Source: Bradyrhizobium algeriense
Lineage (GTDB): Bacteria; Pseudomonadota; Alphaproteobacteria; Rhizobiales; Xanthobacteraceae
Reading direction: 5' to 3'
NCBI RefSeq assembly: GCF_036924595.1
Contig: NZ_JAZHRV010000001.1
Coordinates: 4,278,001 to 4,342,000, forward strand
DNA length: 64,000 nt
Positions 1 to 7,967 of the stretch are shown here, piece by piece; position 1 is the first letter of the stretch; each line of letters begins with the position of its first letter. A model generated the notes under the pieces. That model did no database searches. It worked only from the letters and a program-made list of their open reading frames with translations, and was not told the DNA's origin. The translations under genes were made by a program, and so were the position numbers.

Positions 1-1
1 G

Positions 2-2485
2 GTCAGGACCTTTGCCGACCAAGCCGTGATCGCCATCGAGAACACGCGTCTGTTCAATGAGACCCGGGAGGCTCTGGAGCGGCAGACCGCGACCGCCGAG
101 ATCTTGAAGGTCATCGCCAGTTCACCATCGGACATCCAACCCGTGTTCGAGGCCATCGCGTCAAGCGCGAAGACCCTGCTCGGCGCATTCTCCACCACGG
201 TATTGCGCTTCATCGGGGAAGAGCTTCACCTTGTGGCCTACACGCCCACCGATCCCGAGGCCGATAGGGCGCTGAAATCGTCGTTCCCGCGGCCGTTAGC
301 CGAACTCCCCGTATTTGCACTGGTCCGCAACGGAAAAACGATCCAGTTCCCGGACACCGAGGCTGATGATGTGCCCCCCGCCAACAGGGAGTTGGCGCGG
401 CTGCGCGGCTTTCGCAGTGTGCTGTTCACCCCGCTGATGAACCAGGGCACCCCTGTTGGTATCATCAGCGTCACCCGCGCCGAGCCCGGCGCCTTCGCGC
501 CGCATCACGTCCAGTTGCTGCAGACCTTCGCCGACCAGGCCGTGATCGCGATCGAGAACACGCGGCTGTTCAACGAGACGAAAGAAGCGCTGGAACGGCA
601 GACCGCCACCGCCGACATCCTGAAAGTCATCGCCTCCTCGCCCTCCGACGTGCAGCCGGTGTTCGACGCCGTTGCGTATAGCGCCAACCGGTTGATCGGC
701 GGCTTTTCAGCCGCGATCTTCCGCTACATCGACGGCAAGATTCATCTGGCCGCCTTTACACCGACCGACGCGGCCGGCGATGCCGTCCTGCAATCTGCGT
801 TCCCTGTCCCGCTGGACCAGTTTCCGCCCTACCAGCTGACGCGCAACGGCGCGCCGGCGGAATTGCCTGATACCGAACGCGAGCCGGCGGCGCGTGACAT
901 TGCGCGGGCCCGCGGCTATCGCAGCATGCTGTTCGCGCCGCTGATGAACGACGGCGAGGCCGTCGGCATCATCACCGTCACCCGCGTCGCGCCCGGCCCA
1001 TTCGGCGAACAGCACACCCGCTTGCTGCAGATGTTCGCCGACCAGGCCGTGATCGCGATCAAGAATGTCGGACTGTTCAACGAGGTGCAGCAGCGCACCG
1101 AGGATTTGAGCGAGGCATTGCAGCAACAGACAGCCACGGCGGAGGTGCTTAAGGTGATCGCCTCATCGCCGACCGAAGTTGGACCGGCGCTGCAGGCGAT
1201 TGTTGAGAGCGCTTGCAAGTTCTGCGATGCGTACGATGCCAATGTCCTGCTGAAGATCGGCAATGACTTGCACTTCAGCGCGCATCACGGCCCGATTCCG
1301 ACGGGCCGGCAAGCCCGCCCGATCAATCGGGATTGGGCCACGGGTCGTTCGGTCGTCGACCGCGTTCCGGTGCAGGTTCCCGATTTTCAGGCGCCGGAAG
1401 CATCCGAATTTCCCGAAGGACAGCGGCAGTCCCGCGAACAGGGTCACCGCTGCACCTTGAGCGTACCGTTGTTGCGGGAGGGAGAGGCAATTGGCGCGAT
1501 CGCGCTGCGCCGCCTTGAACCCGTCGCCTTCACCGACAAGCAGATCGCGCTGCTGGAGACCTTCGCCGACCAGGCGGTGATCGCCATCGGCAATGTCCGC
1601 CTGTTCGAGGAGGTGCAGGCGCGCACGCGCGAGCTCTCAAAATCCCTCGACGACCTGCGCACCGCGCAGGACCGCCTGGTGCAGACCGAGAAACTCGCCT
1701 CGCTTGGCCAGCTCACCGCTGGCATCGCCCACGAGATCAAGAACCCGCTCAACTTCGTCAACAATTTCGCGGCCGTTTCGGCCGAGTTGACCGAGGAGTT
1801 GAATGACGTTCTCAAACCCACTGAGTTCGCCGAGAAGGTCCGTGCCGAGGTCGAAGAACTGACCGGGCTCTTGAAGGACAACCTCGAAAAGGTTGTGCAG
1901 CACGGCAAGCGCGCGGATTCCATCGTCAAGAACATGCTGCTGCATTCCCGCGAGGGTGGCGGCGAGCACCGGCCGTCCGACATCAACGCGCTGATCGACG
2001 AGAGCCTCAACCTCGCCTATCACGGCGCCCGCGCCGAGAAGCCCGGCTTCAACGTCACACTCGAGCGCGATTTCGATCCGGCCGCCGGCCAGATCGACCT
2101 ATTCCCGCAGGAGATCACCCGCGTCTTCCTCAATCTGGTCTCGAACGGGTTCTATGCCGTGACCAAACGCGACAAGGAGAGCGGCGCCGCCGGCTTCGAG
2201 CCGACGCTGCGGGCCAGCACCAAGGACCTTGGCGATGCCGTCGAAATCCGCATTCGCGACAACGGCGCCGGCATTCCACCCGAGGTAAGGGAGAAGATGT
2301 TCAACCCCTTCTTCACCACCAAGCCGGCTGGCGAAGGCACTGGGTTGGGCCTATCGATGAGCCACGACATCATCGTGAAGCAACATGGCGGCACCATTGA
2401 CGTGGATACTGAACAGGGCCATTTCACCGAATTCCGCATCGTGTTGCCGCGAAAAAGCAATTTTGCAGAAAGGTCCAGAGGATAG
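2..2485 (+). CDS. multi-GAF sensor histidine kinase (5'-partial)
   Basis: Cytoplasmic two-component sensor kinase whose start lies before the window: the frame is open to the first base and already reads the end of another GAF repeat. Numbering from the internal GTG at 26, three GAF domains follow at about residues 30-175, 205-350 and 380-530, the first two clearly duplicates of each other and joined by a repeated linker (LERQTATA-ILKVIASSP). A dimerization/phosphoacceptor segment follows with GIAHEIKNPLNF (His about 569), then an ATPase domain with NLVSNGFYAV, DNGAGIPP and GEGTGLGLSM boxes. No membrane segment is visible, so the ligand is probably soluble and is unknown. The gene sits 2 bp before a response regulator, its likely partner. 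Kinase class is certain; the signal is not. Confidence 0.93.
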   Translation, partial: VRTFADQAVIAIENTRLFNETREALERQTATAEILKVIASSPSDIQPVFEAIASSAKTLLGAFSTTVLRFIGEELHLVAYTPTDPEADRALKSSFPRPLAELPVFALVRNGKTIQFPDTEADDVPPANRELARLRGFRSVLFTPLMNQGTPVGIISVTRAEPGAFAPHHVQLLQTFADQAVIAIENTRLFNETKEALERQTATADILKVIASSPSDVQPVFDAVAYSANRLIGGFSAAIFRYIDGKIHLAAFTPTDAAGDAVLQSAFPVPLDQFPPYQLTRNGAPAELPDTEREPAARDIARARGYRSMLFAPLMNDGEAVGIITVTRVAPGPFGEQHTRLLQMFADQAVIAIKNVGLFNEVQQRTEDLSEALQQQTATAEVLKVIASSPTEVGPALQAIVESACKFCDAYDANVLLKIGNDLHFSAHHGPIPTGRQARPINRDWATGRSVVDRVPVQVPDFQAPEASEFPEGQRQSREQGHRCTLSVPLLREGEAIGAIALRRLEPVAFTDKQIALLETFADQAVIAIGNVRLFEEVQARTRELSKSLDDLRTAQDRLVQTEKLASLGQLTAGIAHEIKNPLNFVNNFAAVSAELTEELNDVLKPTEFAEKVRAEVEELTGLLKDNLEKVVQHGKRADSIVKNMLLHSREGGGEHRPSDINALIDESLNLAYHGARAEKPGFNVTLERDFDPAAGQIDLFPQEITRVFLNLVSNGFYAVTKRDKESGAAGFEPTLRASTKDLGDAVEIRIRDNGAGIPPEVREKMFNPFFTTKPAGEGTGLGLSMSHDIIVKQHGGTIDVDTEQGHFTEFRIVLPRKSNFAERSRG

Positions 2486-2487
2486 CC

Positions 2488-2877
2488 GTGAGTGTTCTGG
2501 TTCTAGTTGTGGATGACGAGCCCGACGTGGAAGCGTTGTTCCGCCAGCAATTCCGCCGCGACCTGCGTGCACAGCGGTTCGTCATGGACTTCGCCAGGTC
2601 CGCGCCGGATGCGCTGGCGCGCGTCGGCTCGACCATCGAGCATTCGCTGATCCTGATCCTGTCCGACATCAACATGCCCGGCATGACCGGGCTGGAAATG
2701 CTGCCGAAGGTCAAGGAAATGCGGCCCGAGGTGCCGGTCATCATGATCACGGCCTATGGTGATGCCGACACCAGACGCAAGGCACTCGAGAACGGCGCAA
2801 CTGACCTTCTGACCAAACCGATCGACTTCGTGACGCTGCGTCAGAAGATCGATGCCAGGCTCGAGCAAGCCGCATGA
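2488..2877 (+). CDS. single-domain response regulator
   Basis: Stand-alone receiver domain of 129 residues with no output domain. The acidic pocket (VVDDEPD, residues 8-14), phosphoacceptor Asp60 in LSDINMPG, the Thr/Ala switch position in MITAYG and Lys110 in LTKP are all present. The start is a GTG two bases after the kinase stop, and the stop overlaps the next gene's start by ATGA, so the three genes are probably co-transcribed and the last two translationally coupled. It may compete with, or relay phosphate to, the receiver-cyclase encoded next. It could equally bind another protein target, which cannot be told from the sequence. Confidence 0.93.
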   Translation: MSVLVLVVDDEPDVEALFRQQFRRDLRAQRFVMDFARSAPDALARVGSTIEHSLILILSDINMPGMTGLEMLPKVKEMRPEVPVIMITAYGDADTRRKALENGATDLLTKPIDFVTLRQKIDARLEQAA

Positions 2878-4121
2878 CCGCAACAATCCTCGTGGTCGAT
2901 GATGAGCCGGATCTGGAGGCGCTGGTCCTTCAGAAATTCCGGCGGCAGGTTCGCGAGGGTTTGGTCAGCTTCATATTTGCGCGTGACGGGCTCGAGGCGT
3001 TGCAGTCGCTCGAAGAGCATCCGCACGTCGACTTGGTGGTCGCCGACATCAACATGCCACGCATGGACGGCTTGTCGCTGCTCGCCAAGCTGCAAGAATC
3101 CGAGGACAAGAAATCGACCATCATCGTGTCGGCTTACGGCGACATGAGCAACATCCGCACCGCAATGAATCGCGGCGCATTCGACTTCGTGACCAAGCCG
3201 ATCGATTTCGTCGATCTTGAAGCGACGATCGACAAGACCCTGCGGCACATTGAATTGCTGCGCGAGGCACGTCGCCGTCAGGCGGAAGCCGAGCGCGCCC
3301 ATGCTTCGCTCTCCCGCTATTTCTCGCCCGAGCTCGCCAAGCGGCTTGCGTCCAGCGTGGGCGACAGCACGGAGGTAACCTGGCGCCACGTTGCGGTCAT
3401 CTTCACCGACATAACCGGCTTCACCTCGCTCGTGGAGACCGCCGCGCCCGAACTCCTTGGAGAACTGCTCAACCAATATGTGGCCGGAATGACCGACGTC
3501 GTCTTCGCGCATGAGGGGACCGTGGCCAAGGTGATCGGCGATGCGATCGAGGTACTGTTCAATGCGCCCAGCGACCAGCCCGACTATGCGACGCGCGCAG
3601 TCGCCTGCGCGCAGGAGCTTGACGTATGGGCGGAAGCGTTTCGCGAACGGTGGAAGGCGAAAGGCGTGAATTTCGGCGCCACCCGCATCGGCGTTCATGC
3701 CGGTCCTGCACTGGTCGGCAATTTCGGGGGCAGCCGCTTCTTTGACTATACTGCTTACGGCGACGCCATCAACACGGCGGCGAGGCTTGAAGCGGCGAAC
3801 AAGTTTCTCGGCACCCGGATCTGCGTCAGCGCGACAGTTGCAAACGCAGTGGAGAATTTCAGGGGCCGACCGGTGGGCGATCTCGTGCTGCGTGGGCGCA
3901 GCGAATCATTGCGTGCCTATGAGCCCTTATCGGCAGCGAGTTTCGCGGCGCTGGCGACATCGCAGTATGGCGAAGCTTTCGCCAGGCTTGAGGCCGGCGA
4001 TGGCAATGCAATGCCGGCCTTTGCCGCACTTGTCGGCGCGCACGCCGAGGATCCTCTGGCCAACTTTCACCTGAAGCGGCTACTCAACGGCGCGAAGGGT
4101 GTCCGAATGCAGCTTGAATAG
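2874..4121 (+). CDS. response regulator-adenylate cyclase fusion
   Basis: Fusion of a receiver domain (residues 1-125, phosphoacceptor Asp58 in VADINMPRMDG, Lys in TKPIDF) to a class III nucleotide cyclase domain (about 165-350), joined by a charged helical linker. The cyclase shows the metal-binding FTDITGFT segment, KVIGDAIEVLF and the signature FDYTAYGDAINTAARLE, so catalytic residues appear intact; ATP to cAMP is the expected reaction. A short C-terminal tail may be TPR-like. It overlaps the preceding regulator by 4 bp and ends 10 bp before the convergent transporter. Kinase phosphorylation of the receiver would be expected to control cAMP production; that link is inferred from gene order. 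Confidence 0.93.
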   Translation: MTATILVVDDEPDLEALVLQKFRRQVREGLVSFIFARDGLEALQSLEEHPHVDLVVADINMPRMDGLSLLAKLQESEDKKSTIIVSAYGDMSNIRTAMNRGAFDFVTKPIDFVDLEATIDKTLRHIELLREARRRQAEAERAHASLSRYFSPELAKRLASSVGDSTEVTWRHVAVIFTDITGFTSLVETAAPELLGELLNQYVAGMTDVVFAHEGTVAKVIGDAIEVLFNAPSDQPDYATRAVACAQELDVWAEAFRERWKAKGVNFGATRIGVHAGPALVGNFGGSRFFDYTAYGDAINTAARLEAANKFLGTRICVSATVANAVENFRGRPVGDLVLRGRSESLRAYEPLSAASFAALATSQYGEAFARLEAGDGNAMPAFAALVGAHAEDPLANFHLKRLLNGAKGVRMQLE

Positions 4122-4131
4122 TTAGGCAGCC

Positions 4132-5706
4132 CTACTCCGCCATCTCCGCCGGCGTCGAGGGGCCGGCGAGCGGCCGTTCCTCCATGAGGATGATGCAGAG
4201 CGCGGCACAGGCCAGCAGCGCGGTGGCGGCGCCGAACACATAGTGGAACGCGGTGATCATGTCGGCTGCGGGAATTGCGTTCGCCGGTCCGCGGTGTTCG
4301 CCGAGCGAGATGCCCGCGCCCAGCGCCATCAGGAGGATCGCGCTGAAGGCGGCGACCATGAACGACGACATCAGCGAGCGGAAGAAATTCATCGCACCCG
4401 TCACGGTGCCGATCTGCGCGCGCGCCACCGCGTTCTGCAGCGAGACCACGCTGACCGGGAATGTCGTGCCGAGCCCGAGCGCGAACAGCGACAGCACGAC
4501 CAGCAAGCCCCACAACGGCAGCGTCGTCACGGTCAGCACCGCACCAAAGATCGTCGCCGCGGACGTGCCGGCGATAGCGACGCGCTTGTAGTGTTTGGCG
4601 CGCGCCATGGTCCGTCCGGCGATCGCCGCACCGCAGGTGGAAACCGCGGCGAGCGGGATCAGCGCAAGCCCCGCTTCGCTCGCGGTCAAATGATAGACCA
4701 CCTCGTAATACAGCGGCAGGTGCACGGTGAGTGCGGTGATGGCGCCCAGCGCGCAGCCGCCGGCCGCCATCGCGTAGGGCACCACCGTTCCACCCAGCAG
4801 CGGCAGCGGCAGAAACGGCTCCTCGGCATTGCGCGCGTGCCAGACGAAGCCGAACGCCAGCGCGACAGCCGCGCCAATCATCGCCATGATCGCCGGCGAC
4901 TGCCAGGCATACCGGTTGCCGCCCCAGGTCAGCACCAGCATGACGACGACCGCAGACGCCATCAACAGCACGCCGCCGAGCCAGTCGACCTTGCGGCGGC
5001 GATGGAACACGGGGATCTTGCCCATCTTTGGCAGCAGCAGAAACAGCGCGCCGACGGCGAGTGGCACGTTGATCCAGAAGATCATCGACCAGTGCAGATG
5101 CTCGGCGAACACGCCGCCGAGCACGGGGCCCATCAAGCCTGCCGCCATCCAGACGCCGCTGAAATAGGCCTGATACCTGCCGCGCTCGCGCGGTGAGACC
5201 ACATCGGAGATCACGGTCTGCACGACCGGCATGATGCCGCCGCCGCCGAGCCCCTGCAGGCCGCGCGCGACGATCAATACCGGCATGTTCGGCGCCACCG
5301 CGCACAGGATCGAGCCAACCGTGAACAAGACAAGCGAAACGGTAATCATGACGCGGCGGCCGTAGATGTCGCTCAGCGTGCCGAACACCGGCGCCACCGC
5401 CGTCGAGGCCAGGAGATAGGCCGTGATGACCCAGGACAGGTTGCTGACGTCGTTGAACTGGCGGCCGATGGTCGGTAGCGCCGTCGCCACGATGGTCTGG
5501 TCGAGCGCGGCCAGGAACATCGTCAGCAACAGGCTCATCAGGATGGTGCGAACCTCGTCGGGGCTCAAGGGCGCAGGTGGCGCAATCGGCGGTGCATCGC
5601 TGACATCGATGACCTCCGTCGTGATGCGCGATAGTTCGCTGCCGATATCGTCAGGCAACGTCGTCTGGTCGGCAGGCTCGCGGTCCTGCCGTTGGTGCTT
5701 GTTCAT
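4132..5706 (-). CDS. MFS multidrug exporter, DHA2 (14-TM) family
   Basis: Inner-membrane drug:proton antiporter of the EmrB/QacA type, 524 residues, with 14 predicted membrane segments. Family motifs are visible: the LDQTIVATALPTI segment in TM1, GTLSDIYGRR (motif A) after TM2, and ARGLQGLGGGGIMPVVQTVISDV (motif C region) further on. The chosen ATG (residues MNKHQRQ) gives a normal hydrophilic N-terminus; an upstream in-frame ATG at 5841 would add 45 unlikely residues running through a repeat element. No membrane fusion protein gene is adjacent, so it may act alone. Substrate unknown. It is convergent with the cyclase gene. Confidence 0.92.
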   Translation of the reverse strand: MNKHQRQDREPADQTTLPDDIGSELSRITTEVIDVSDAPPIAPPAPLSPDEVRTILMSLLLTMFLAALDQTIVATALPTIGRQFNDVSNLSWVITAYLLASTAVAPVFGTLSDIYGRRVMITVSLVLFTVGSILCAVAPNMPVLIVARGLQGLGGGGIMPVVQTVISDVVSPRERGRYQAYFSGVWMAAGLMGPVLGGVFAEHLHWSMIFWINVPLAVGALFLLLPKMGKIPVFHRRRKVDWLGGVLLMASAVVVMLVLTWGGNRYAWQSPAIMAMIGAAVALAFGFVWHARNAEEPFLPLPLLGGTVVPYAMAAGGCALGAITALTVHLPLYYEVVYHLTASEAGLALIPLAAVSTCGAAIAGRTMARAKHYKRVAIAGTSAATIFGAVLTVTTLPLWGLLVVLSLFALGLGTTFPVSVVSLQNAVARAQIGTVTGAMNFFRSLMSSFMVAAFSAILLMALGAGISLGEHRGPANAIPAADMITAFHYVFGAATALLACAALCIILMEERPLAGPSTPAEMAE

Positions 5707-5770
5707 GTCCGACGTAATATTGTTCTGCGCGGCCAAAACCGCCGAGATGGAATCGCCATATCGCCCGCAC

Positions 5771-5896
5771 CTTAGAGGGTAAATTTTCCTTGCGGCAGAC
5801 GCTTGCGCGCATGGGAGCATCCCGCGAAGGCACCATCGCAATCCCGTGATCGTACGGGACGATACGGTCCTCGCAGGAAACTGGACCCTCTAGGAG
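5771..5896. repeat. imperfect inverted-repeat element, about 125 bp
   Basis: The left end (from 5771, reading TTAGAGGGTAAATTTTCC) is matched in inverted orientation by the right end (to 5896, reading CTAGAGGGTCCAGTTTCC on the minus strand), with about 24-bp arms and few mismatches. A smaller perfect hairpin TCCCGT-GATCGT-ACGGGA lies inside. The right arm overlaps the stop codon of the downstream-oriented protease gene. It resembles a short non-coding mobile or REP-like unit; no coding capacity seen. Confidence 0.5.
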
Positions 5897-7017
5897 TACA
5901 CCAGCGATACTTCGCCGGTTGGACCGGGGTGCACCAGACGAAGTCGCACGACATACTGACGGCCTCTGAAGAGCTTGTGGCTGATCGCAGCGTTTCGCTC
6001 TTCGCCGCTATCGTCGTCGCCCGAGACATAGCGCGGCATACCGTCGATGACTTCGTACAAGACAAGCGTCGTGTCCGACGCCCCCTTGGTCTCGATCGTG
6101 TACTTCCTGGACGACGCCGGTTCGATGACGAAGTCGATTTGCTTGCCGGCGTCGAGCGAGACGACCACGGGCTTTAACGCGTGCAGCCTGTCCGGTGACT
6201 TTTTCAGCGGCGGGTACCATTTGCGGACCCATTTCTTGTCGGCCGCCGACAGCGTTCCCGGCGGAAACAGACCTTCGGCCTCATACCGCTTGGGCTCGGC
6301 GATGAGGCCCGGGTCGAATTCATATTCCATGATCGACTTCGGATCCCATTTTGATCCCTGTACCTGCTCCAGCGAGAGTTTCTGTAGAATGTTGTCAAAC
6401 GTCTCTTTGCGAGTCCACTCGTTGGGCGGCGCTTTGAGGTTCTTGTAGACGGCCTCCTCGTGCCATTTGATTCCGGCAAATGGATTCTGGTGCTCATGCT
6501 CCATGCCGAGCACATGGCCGATCTCGTGCAGCGCGGTCGAGCGGCCTTCCTTCGTGGTGAGGCTCCAGCCATAGACCGTCGTCGGCTGGGTCAGCGGATC
6601 GTTCAGCACTTCACGGCCGACACTCGAATAGGAGCCGCCGTCCTTTACCGAATAGCCGATCCGCACCTCGGCTTCCCTGAGTTCCTTCACCTCCTTGAAC
6701 TGCAGCCCGATTCCGACGCGCTTCCATCGGGCGAAGGCGTTGCGGATCGCGGCCGCCTGCCGTTTCGGAACGGCGAAATGCCCCGACGTGAAGAAGCAAT
6801 AATGCAGTACTGTTCCGTTCATCCATTTCGATTGCGAGACCATGATCGAACGCGCGCGGATCGGATCGGCCATTACGGTGGCGCTGAGTGGGCGAACCGT
6901 ACGCGGCGCCAGCGCACACAGGCGCATGGCAGATTTCGTGACAGGAACGGCAGATTTCTTTTTGGCTGTCTTCTTGTAGGTCGGGTTCCGGGTCTTCCTG
7001 GCGTGAGCACGCGGCAT
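5890..7017 (-). CDS. metzincin-like zinc metalloprotease with PPC-like C-terminal domain
   Basis: Predicted zinc endopeptidase of 375 residues. The extended zinc site HEIGHVLGMEHEH fits the metzincin pattern HExxHxxGxxH, preceded by a matrixin/astacin-like core (FARWKRVGIGLQFKEV). The last 90 residues (KPVVVSLDAGKQIDFVI through VRLRLVHPGPTGEVSLVY) look like a bacterial pre-peptidase C-terminal (PPC) beta-sandwich, usual on secreted proteases. The N-terminus is odd: about 35 Lys/Arg-rich residues with no clear hydrophobic signal sequence, so export, if any, would be non-classical or the start is misassigned. It is monocistronic, with 183 bp to the next gene downstream. Substrate unknown. Confidence 0.85.
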   Translation of the reverse strand: MPRAHARKTRNPTYKKTAKKKSAVPVTKSAMRLCALAPRTVRPLSATVMADPIRARSIMVSQSKWMNGTVLHYCFFTSGHFAVPKRQAAAIRNAFARWKRVGIGLQFKEVKELREAEVRIGYSVKDGGSYSSVGREVLNDPLTQPTTVYGWSLTTKEGRSTALHEIGHVLGMEHEHQNPFAGIKWHEEAVYKNLKAPPNEWTRKETFDNILQKLSLEQVQGSKWDPKSIMEYEFDPGLIAEPKRYEAEGLFPPGTLSAADKKWVRKWYPPLKKSPDRLHALKPVVVSLDAGKQIDFVIEPASSRKYTIETKGASDTTLVLYEVIDGMPRYVSGDDDSGEERNAAISHKLFRGRQYVVRLRLVHPGPTGEVSLVYS

Positions 7018-7200
7018 GTCGGCTCCCCCTCAAAATTCATCCTTGAAAATCAATCTGTCGAAAATACAAGCCAAGGTAGCGTCCGGGCCAAGTCAAATCA
7101 AGGCGGGGTCAGCCGGCCTGCGCGAACACGTCCGAAACGTCCGTCGTCCGCGGAGGGTCCGGCGCACCGCGTCAGCGCCTGCCGTTTACGGCCGCCACAC

Positions 7201-7716
7201 TCAAACTTTGGGCCGCTTCTTCAGACGCGCCCGGTTCGGCAACAGCGCCGGCCATTGCACAATATGGTCTTCGAGGTCTTCGTCCGGAATCTCGTCCTCG
7301 GTGCCCAGCACCCTGCCGCGCACCGAAACCCCGGCTTCATGCACGGTGTTGGGGTCCCCCGAAATCAGCGGGTGCCACCAATAGAGATCGCGTCCCTCCG
7401 CGACCAGTTTGTAGCCGCAGCTCGGCGGCAGCCAGGTCAGGGTGCGGACGTTCTCGGGCGTCAGGCGGACACAATCCGGAACCTTGTCGGAACGGTTATG
7501 GTAGTCCTTGCAGGCGCATAGGCCGGAATCCAGCAGCTTGCAGGAAACATGGGTGAAGTAGATTTTCCCGGTATCCTCGTCCTCGAGCTTTTCCAGGCAG
7601 CAGCGCGCGCAGCCGTCGCACAGGCTTTCCCATTCGGCGCTGGACATTTCCTCCAACGTCTTGGTTTTCCAGAAGAATCCCTCCTGGCTGGAAGCTCGCT
7701 TGGGCGGTGCGGTCAT
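7201..7716 (-). CDS. YcgN/UPF0260-type cysteine-cluster protein
   Basis: Small cytoplasmic protein (171 residues) of the YcgN/YkgJ Cys-cluster family, thought to bind zinc or iron. The signature is clear: [11 protein letters not shown] near residue 35, then [14 protein letters not shown] and a further DC, followed by the conserved WLPPSCGY. The start used is MTAPPKR; the reading frame stays open a further 92 codons upstream, but that extension has no family similarity and overlaps the divergent penicillin-binding protein start. The exact function of the family is not established. It lies 184 bp upstream, in genome coordinates downstream, of the metzincin gene and is probably monocistronic. 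Confidence 0.9.
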   Translation of the reverse strand: MTAPPKRASSQEGFFWKTKTLEEMSSAEWESLCDGCARCCLEKLEDEDTGKIYFTHVSCKLLDSGLCACKDYHNRSDKVPDCVRLTPENVRTLTWLPPSCGYKLVAEGRDLYWWHPLISGDPNTVHEAGVSVRGRVLGTEDEIPDEDLEDHIVQWPALLPNRARLKKRPKV

Positions 7717-7967
7717 GAAGTCGGTTGGTCTACGGCTCGAGTTCGGTTGCAACCCTTCTAGGAGGTCCGGCGACAGGGGCGCAAGCCGGCTGACTACGGG
7801 CACAAAAAAGGGTGGCAACGCGTTAGGGCTGACCACCAAAATGGTGAGCGAGAGCATTGGTTTATAGCCCCCGCTCGGATAGAACAATTGCGAGTCCCCA
7901 AGCGTCCTAAAAGCGCCTTGGGTTTGCCGCAACAACAAAGCATGACGTCTCGACAGCGCCCGGCCGG

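Noticed and set aside
4243..5196. 317-codon plus-strand open frame
   Set aside because: Arg/His/Gln-rich antisense frame of the drug-exporter gene; no ribosome site, no family resemblance.
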